A stretch of 9,273 bases of DNA, from positions 1-9,273 of the forward strand of contig JABXJU010000180.1 of the NCBI GenBank assembly GCA_013375405.1, written 5' to 3'. The position numbers were made by a program, and so were the translations under genes. Positions 6,203 through 9,273 of the stretch are shown here, piece by piece. Position 1 is the first letter of the stretch, and each line of letters starts with the position of its first letter. This DNA comes from Candidatus Helarchaeota archaeon. Lineage in GTDB: Archaea; Asgardarchaeota; Lokiarchaeia; Helarchaeales; HEL-GB-A. Below the pieces are notes generated by a model, which did not search any database, was not told where the DNA came from, and was given only the letters and a program-made list of their open reading frames with translations.

Positions 6203-7156
6203 CTATTCTTTCAGTTTATGTTTGAAAAGAACGGTTACTTCACAACCTTCGTCTCCTGCAATGGCTCTTTTTGAGGCAAACGCAGTTAAGTTAGGATTAA
6301 TAGTTTCTGCTAAGGCAGCTTCCCATGTGACGAAAGATTTACAAAAAGCAGGATATTTCAACCCACGATGGGGACATTCAAACGGTCCTTGGCAAAATCG
6401 GACGATAGAATATTCGTCGGTAGCTTCAACAATAGGTTCCACACTGGGATAACAATATCGCATCCAACTAACGAGCCCATAGACAACATATATGTACATA
6501 ATCATAGACATTAATGTTTTTACGCTATTTCCATGGTATAAACCAGTACTTTTTAGCTGAAGTGCTTCATGGTGTCCAAATTTTCTGGCAGCATCTTTCA
6601 TGGCTTCTACAAATGGTGTGCGATAGACTGATTCGAAAATCCAGTTTAAGGCACCCCCGGAAATACTCCCAGCAAAATGTAAATAGGAAATAATTGGATT
6701 TCGGGAAAATAAAGTCGTAGAACGATTGAAGTCTATCAATATATTTTTCATTCTTCGAAGGGTAATACGAAAAAATTGGGCGAATAAATGTGGTAAAAAT
6801 TTAGGACCTACAATTTTATGAACTGATTTCGTGCCGTAACTCAAAATTAAGTACCAAAATCGGGCGCGATCTTCCCAAGATATCCGATTTTTTGCTTGAA
6901 TGACTTCTTCAAGAAGCCAATCGGGTGGATTTCTTTCGATATTCCATGTAATAAGATGATGAGGCGGTGAAATCCTACGTAAAAATCGTACTGGTATTTT
7001 TAATAATAGAGTAAGCCCTAAAACGATACTCCATTGTGATGCAAGCTTAACATAAGTTTCTGAAGTATTTAACAATAAAAAAATGAGAACCATGAGGAAA
7101 GACATAACAAATAGGGCGATAAATGCATTAAAAAGAATCATGACACCAGATATCAC
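6203..7156 (-). CDS. Membrane-anchored protein with Cys-rich C-terminal domain, ATC-hydrolase-like
   Basis: Two hydrophobic helices (about 5-29 and 38-55) precede a cytosolic region of some 260 residues. It has a basic helical middle (ARFWYLILSYG..., FFRITLRRMKNIL). The C-terminal domain carries C235, C255, C261, C272 and C305 in the order RFCQGPFECPHRGL, YPAFCKSFVTWEA, INPNL, then AGDEGCEVTVLF. That succession (a Cys pair, a Cys followed by a short acidic helix, a Pro-Asn turn, and a Gly-Asp..Cys terminal strand) recalls the L-2-amino-thiazoline-4-carboxylate hydrolase-like/BchJ-V4R-like families. This is recognition by pattern, not a proven match. The Cys/His residues could bind metal. The GTG at 7156 is the longest start; the ATG at 7141 is equally possible, since a TATA-like AAATATAAAT (7165-7174) predicts initiation near 7145 with almost no leader. 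It converges on GNAT with 2 bp between stops. Confidence 0.75.
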   Translation of the reverse strand: MISGVMILFNAFIALFVMSFLMVLIFLLLNTSETYVKLASQWSIVLGLTLLLKIPVRFLRRISPPHHLITWNIERNPPDWLLEEVIQAKNRISWEDRARFWYLILSYGTKSVHKIVGPKFLPHLFAQFFRITLRRMKNILIDFNRSTTLFSRNPIISYLHFAGSISGGALNWIFESVYRTPFVEAMKDAARKFGHHEALQLKSTGLYHGNSVKTLMSMIMYIYVVYGLVSWMRYCYPSVEPIVEATDEYSIVRFCQGPFECPHRGLKYPAFCKSFVTWEAALAETINPNLTAFASKRAIAGDEGCEVTVLFKHKLKE

Positions 7157-7218
7157 AATTCATTATTTATATTTGTTGATTCACTATTTTAACAGAAGTT
7201 AAAGATGGAGTGAAAATA

Positions 7219-7539
7219 GTGCCACCAAAAAAGAAATCAAGACCGTTAGAGGTTAAATTAGTAATTATGAATCAGAAAGATTGGAAAAATAATAAAAATT
7301 TAATTATTAAGGTGAAAGGATTATTTAGGAATAGTGGATGGAAAGTAAAGCAGCAGACCTATAGTATTAAAGAAAATTTAATAGAACTAGAAATTAGAGC
7401 AGAGCATAGTGGCGGTTTATCTGCGATGGTCTTAACTCCCTTCGAGGTAATTGAGAAAGTTCAATTGGATAATCAAAAGGATCACTATCAAATCCGAGTC
7501 ATTATTGATGGTGACGAGTATATAACTCGTAACCTCTAA
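7219..7539 (+). CDS. Unrecognised small basic protein
   Basis: This is a soluble protein of 106 residues that I do not recognise. It begins with a basic tail (MPPKKKSRPLE). Next come a strand (VKLVIM), a Lys/Asn-rich helix (DWKNNKNLIIKVKGLF) and strands (WKVKQQTYS, LIELEIRAEHS). The end is a helix plus two strands (FEVIEKVQLD, YQIRVIIDGDEYITR). That suggests a compact alpha/beta fold. There are no cysteines, no signal peptide and no membrane segment. I choose GTG 7219-7221 because GGAGTGA (7207-7213) lies 5 nt before it; an in-frame GTG at 7210 lies inside that motif. The TAA is 3 bp from the stop of the converging 57-aa gene. The reading frame is convincing; function is unknown. Confidence 0.68.
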   Translation: MPPKKKSRPLEVKLVIMNQKDWKNNKNLIIKVKGLFRNSGWKVKQQTYSIKENLIELEIRAEHSGGLSAMVLTPFEVIEKVQLDNQKDHYQIRVIIDGDEYITRNL

Positions 7540-7542
7540 TAA

Positions 7543-7716
7543 TTAGAAGAAAGGTGTGGTAAATTCCACTTGTTCAAAGTTAAGTAAATTAGAAAAAAGT
7601 GATAGGACAATCAGAACCAAGAAAACTGCGCCAATAATCATAAACATAAGGGAAAGTTTATCCTCAAAGTTAATTCGATCATTTTCTAAATCATAGATGA
7701 TGGAATTTAAGTCCAT
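7543..7716 (-). CDS. 57-residue single-span membrane protein
   Basis: An open frame runs from ATG 7714-7716 to TAA 7543-7545. The protein starts with a polar, acidic segment (MDLNSIIYDLENDRINFED), passes into one strong transmembrane helix (about 21-42, LSLMFMIIGAVFLVLIVLSLF), and ends in a short acidic/aromatic tail (NFEQVEFTTPFF). It is likely oriented with a single span; no Cys or charged residue lies within the span. A TATA-like box at 7755-7763 on this strand predicts a leader of about 19 nt. There is no good Shine-Dalgarno motif. It does not look like SecE, Sec61-beta or another known small subunit I can name. Composition and the well-placed promoter support a real gene. It ends 3 bp from the gene at 7219-7539. 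Confidence 0.6.
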   Translation of the reverse strand: MDLNSIIYDLENDRINFEDKLSLMFMIIGAVFLVLIVLSLFSNLLNFEQVEFTTPFF

Positions 7717-7999
7717 ACTTATACAATTAATCTTAAGGATTATAAATCTTACTTTTTATAAAAGGGCAACAAAATTTACATAGGGGCAATTTCGGGTTGT
7801 GATTGTTTAATCCGAATGCGAAAATAATCAAAAAAGCTCGCTTTATTTGCCATTTTTCTATTTGGATTTATCTCATATGTACTCGCTCACATCGTTTTTC
7901 ATTTCAAAAAAACTGTGATTTAAGAAAAGGGACTTTTTTATTTTAGAAACTTTACATTATTTTAGTGAGAAGTATAAGAATTTCATATAATGAGCTAAA
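7717..7999. other. 283-bp intergenic region between divergent genes
   Basis: Apart from the minus-strand TATA-like box at 7755-7763, I see no gene here. A 25-codon ORF on the minus strand (7776-7853) lacks a ribosome-binding motif. AT-rich stretches near 7950-7995 (ATTATTTTAG, CATATAATG) may form the promoter of the gene at 8000, but no single TATA box is clearly best. No hairpin of useful length was seen. Confidence 0.4.
7755..7763 (-). promoter_or_regulatory. TATA-like box for the 57-aa membrane protein gene
   Basis: TTTTATAAA on the minus strand, about 40 bp before ATG 7716; initiation would fall near 7735. It is a good match to the archaeal TATA consensus and the only strong one in this spacer on this strand. 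Confidence 0.45.
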
Positions 8000-8713
8000 A
8001 TGGATACTAAGACCGAGTTTCAACAAAAAATCAGTTACTTAAGAAGCCTTGAACAACGATTCAAACGATTACTTTTAAATGGGGAAAATAAAAACGCAGT
8101 GTATATATTAAAAGAAATTATTGAAGGATACAAAAGTATTGGAGCTATGGAAAATGTTAGGAATCTTGAAAATCAATTAAGGCGTCTTCTTAAAGAATTT
8201 AACATGGAAGATGAGGAAGCACAATACTTAGCTCAACCAATTGATCGCGAGATGGCTAGCTCAGAGCAAGTTTTACGGTTTATTGGGGCGCTTGAGAAAA
8301 AAGTAAGGAGACGTCTTCTTCAAGGCAAAACTGAAGAAGCAGTCAATGATTTGCAATATATTATTGCTAAACTACGAGAACTTCATCATTTTGAAAAAGC
8401 AGATTTACTTGAGACAACTTTGAACCAATTTATCATGGAATTATCCGGTGAATTAGATTTTAAAGTGCCGAAAGTGCCCATACCTCCTAAAATTACACCA
8501 ATTTCTCTGCCCAAACCGATTAAACCTACTTTAAAAATTCCATCAGTTCCCCAAATTCTTGACACAATTCCTTCCCAACCTTATCAGCCACCCCCACGCC
8601 CACCAGCTACTAAAAGGACCGCTACTATTAAGGATTTGCCGCTCTCTGACGAAGAACTTGTATTAAAAAAATTATTTGATATAAAAGATTTGCTTTCTAA
8701 AAAGCCTAAATAA
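8000..8713 (+). CDS. Protein with duplicated helical hairpins and a proline-rich tail, function unknown
   Basis: The 237 residues divide in three. Residues 13-67 and 94-148 form two 55-residue repeats that align without gaps and share 16 identities. Each has two amphipathic helices around a G..(K/E)..AV..L..II core (LLLNGENKNAVYILKEII against RLLQGKTEEAVNDLQYII), resembling TPR/MIT-like helical hairpins. Residues 155-205 are a proline-rich stretch (17 prolines, including PPPRPP at 197-202), probably disordered. A final helix (about 215-234, SDEELVLKKLFDIKDLL) is highly conserved-looking in composition. No signal or membrane segment exists. Proline-rich stretches of this kind can bind profilin- or SH3-type domains, and Asgard archaea encode profilins; that is speculation. 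The gene converges on the small GTPase, with 38 bp between stops. ATG 8000 has only a weak TGAG motif before it. Confidence 0.75.
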   Translation: MDTKTEFQQKISYLRSLEQRFKRLLLNGENKNAVYILKEIIEGYKSIGAMENVRNLENQLRRLLKEFNMEDEEAQYLAQPIDREMASSEQVLRFIGALEKKVRRRLLQGKTEEAVNDLQYIIAKLRELHHFEKADLLETTLNQFIMELSGELDFKVPKVPIPPKITPISLPKPIKPTLKIPSVPQILDTIPSQPYQPPPRPPATKRTATIKDLPLSDEELVLKKLFDIKDLLSKKPK

Positions 8714-8735
8714 ATCAATTATATTAAGCAGTAAT

Positions 8736-8742
8736 AAAAAAA
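8736..8742 (-). terminator. T7 tract after the small GTPase gene
   Basis: Seven T residues on the minus strand begin about 10 bp past the GTPase stop and are followed by ATTAC. This fits an archaeal T-tract terminator in the narrow space between convergent genes. Confidence 0.35.
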
Positions 8743-8751
8743 GGAAGATTT

Positions 8752-9273
8752 TTAGAGAGAATCTTTAAGAAGTTGGGCAATTTTTTTAATAATTTCTTCA
8801 AGTTGGTTCACTTTTTTCTCTAGTACAGAAACACGGTCTGATAATCCACTATCAGTTACTGAAGTACCAGAGGATTCAGGAATACTTTTAGCCTCCATGG
8901 TTTCTGCAGTTTCAGCCGGTTCCCCAGGTGGTGGTACTTCTTCACCTTCTTTTGATATCTCTGGAATTTCAAGGCCCTCCTTCATGAGGAGATATCGACA
9001 AAGATCTAAAAATAGAAATTTTATATTTTCACCGGTCTTAGCGGAAGTTTCAATATAAGGAATCGGAAATTTTAGTCTATCAGCTAGAAAAGTTGCGAAT
9101 TCTTGGGCTTCTTGCATATTTACTTCTCTTTCAGGTAAATCACTCTTATTACCTATCAGATAAAATGCTTTTATTGTACCGCCTGCGTTTTTAGCAGCTT
9201 CCAGAATCCAATCTTTTAATTTATCCATGGATTTCTTACGAGTTAAGTCAAAGACTAGTAAGATCCCCTGTAG
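8752..9273 (-). CDS. Ras/Rab-like small GTPase with coiled-coil tail (N-terminus outside window)
   Basis: The frame stays open to the window edge; 173 residues are visible. They begin in the strand after switch II (GILLVFDLT, residues 3-11), followed by the helix RKKSMDKLKDWI. The G4 motif NKSD (about 42-45), which gives guanine specificity, sits after FYLIG. The G5 motif ETSAK (75-79) is eukaryotic-type. The G domain ends with the helix FLFLDLCRYLL. The tail is odd: a 50-residue Pro/Glu/Ser-rich linker, then a 30-residue coiled coil whose V148, L151, V155, L158, I162, I165 and L169 follow a strict 3-4 heptad spacing. There is no C-terminal Cys, hence no prenylation site. The P-loop and switch I lie beyond the window. 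Such GTPases are abundant in Asgard archaea. The Met at 9228 is an internal codon, not the start. Confidence 0.92.
   Translation of the reverse strand, partial: LQGILLVFDLTRKKSMDKLKDWILEAAKNAGGTIKAFYLIGNKSDLPEREVNMQEAQEFATFLADRLKFPIPYIETSAKTGENIKFLFLDLCRYLLMKEGLEIPEISKEGEEVPPPGEPAETAETMEAKSIPESSGTSVTDSGLSDRVSVLEKKVNQLEEIIKKIAQLLKDSL

Noticed and set aside
7776..7853. A 25-codon ORF on the minus strand (starts MANKASFFDYFRIR)
   Set aside because: It looks somewhat protein-like, but it is very short, has no Shine-Dalgarno motif or clear TATA box, and its frame closes soon upstream. It is not supportable as a gene.
7910..7945. Possible hairpin (AAAAG-GGA-CTTTT) as an RNA element
   Set aside because: The stem is only five base pairs, mostly A-T, with a three-base loop; it is too weak to call.

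Overview
The window is AT-rich archaeal DNA, most probably from an Asgard archaeon (Lokiarchaeia- or Heimdallarchaeia-like). The main evidence is the gene fragment at the right edge: a eukaryotic-type Ras/Rab-family small GTPase with NKSD and ETSAK signatures. Archaeal expression signals support this: TATA-like boxes about 25 bp before the inferred transcription starts, and Shine-Dalgarno motifs of the GGTGA/GGAGG type. Several genes (LysR, TusA, DsrE) have bacterial-type relatives, as is common in Asgard genomes. The assignment is inference, because no rRNA or other marker gene lies in the window.

Layout. At 1-102 is the tail of an unidentified + strand gene. At 163-1813 is a sulfur/selenium-type module: a minus-strand DsrE-like gene followed by a TusA-like gene, divergent from a LysR-type regulator, with a shared 158-bp promoter region containing two palindromes. 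At 1838-5597 four minus-strand genes follow one another: an MFS transporter, a small cupin, a radical SAM enzyme whose start overlaps the cupin stop (ATGA), and a multi-pass membrane protein built from two similar halves. At 5730-7156 a GNAT acetyltransferase (+) converges, with only 2 bp between stops, on a membrane-anchored protein with a Cys-rich C-terminal domain resembling ATC-hydrolase-type proteins (-). At 7219-7716 an unrecognised 106-aa protein (+) converges, with 3 bp between stops, on a 57-aa single-span membrane protein (-). At 8000-9273 a helical-repeat, proline-rich protein (+) converges on the small GTPase (-), whose tail is a coiled coil instead of a lipidated cysteine.

How genes may work together. 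DsrE and TusA separately encode the two domains that are fused in YedF, and the DsrE part keeps the CGxC motif. A LysR regulator next door matches the known association of YedF with a selenium-metabolism LysR. The cupin and radical SAM enzyme are very probably co-translated and form a candidate enzyme pair of unknown substrate, perhaps with the transporter. The GTPase and its proline-rich neighbour could belong to an Asgard cytoskeletal or membrane-trafficking system, but that link rests on adjacency only. No mobile element, CRISPR array, tRNA or rRNA was found.
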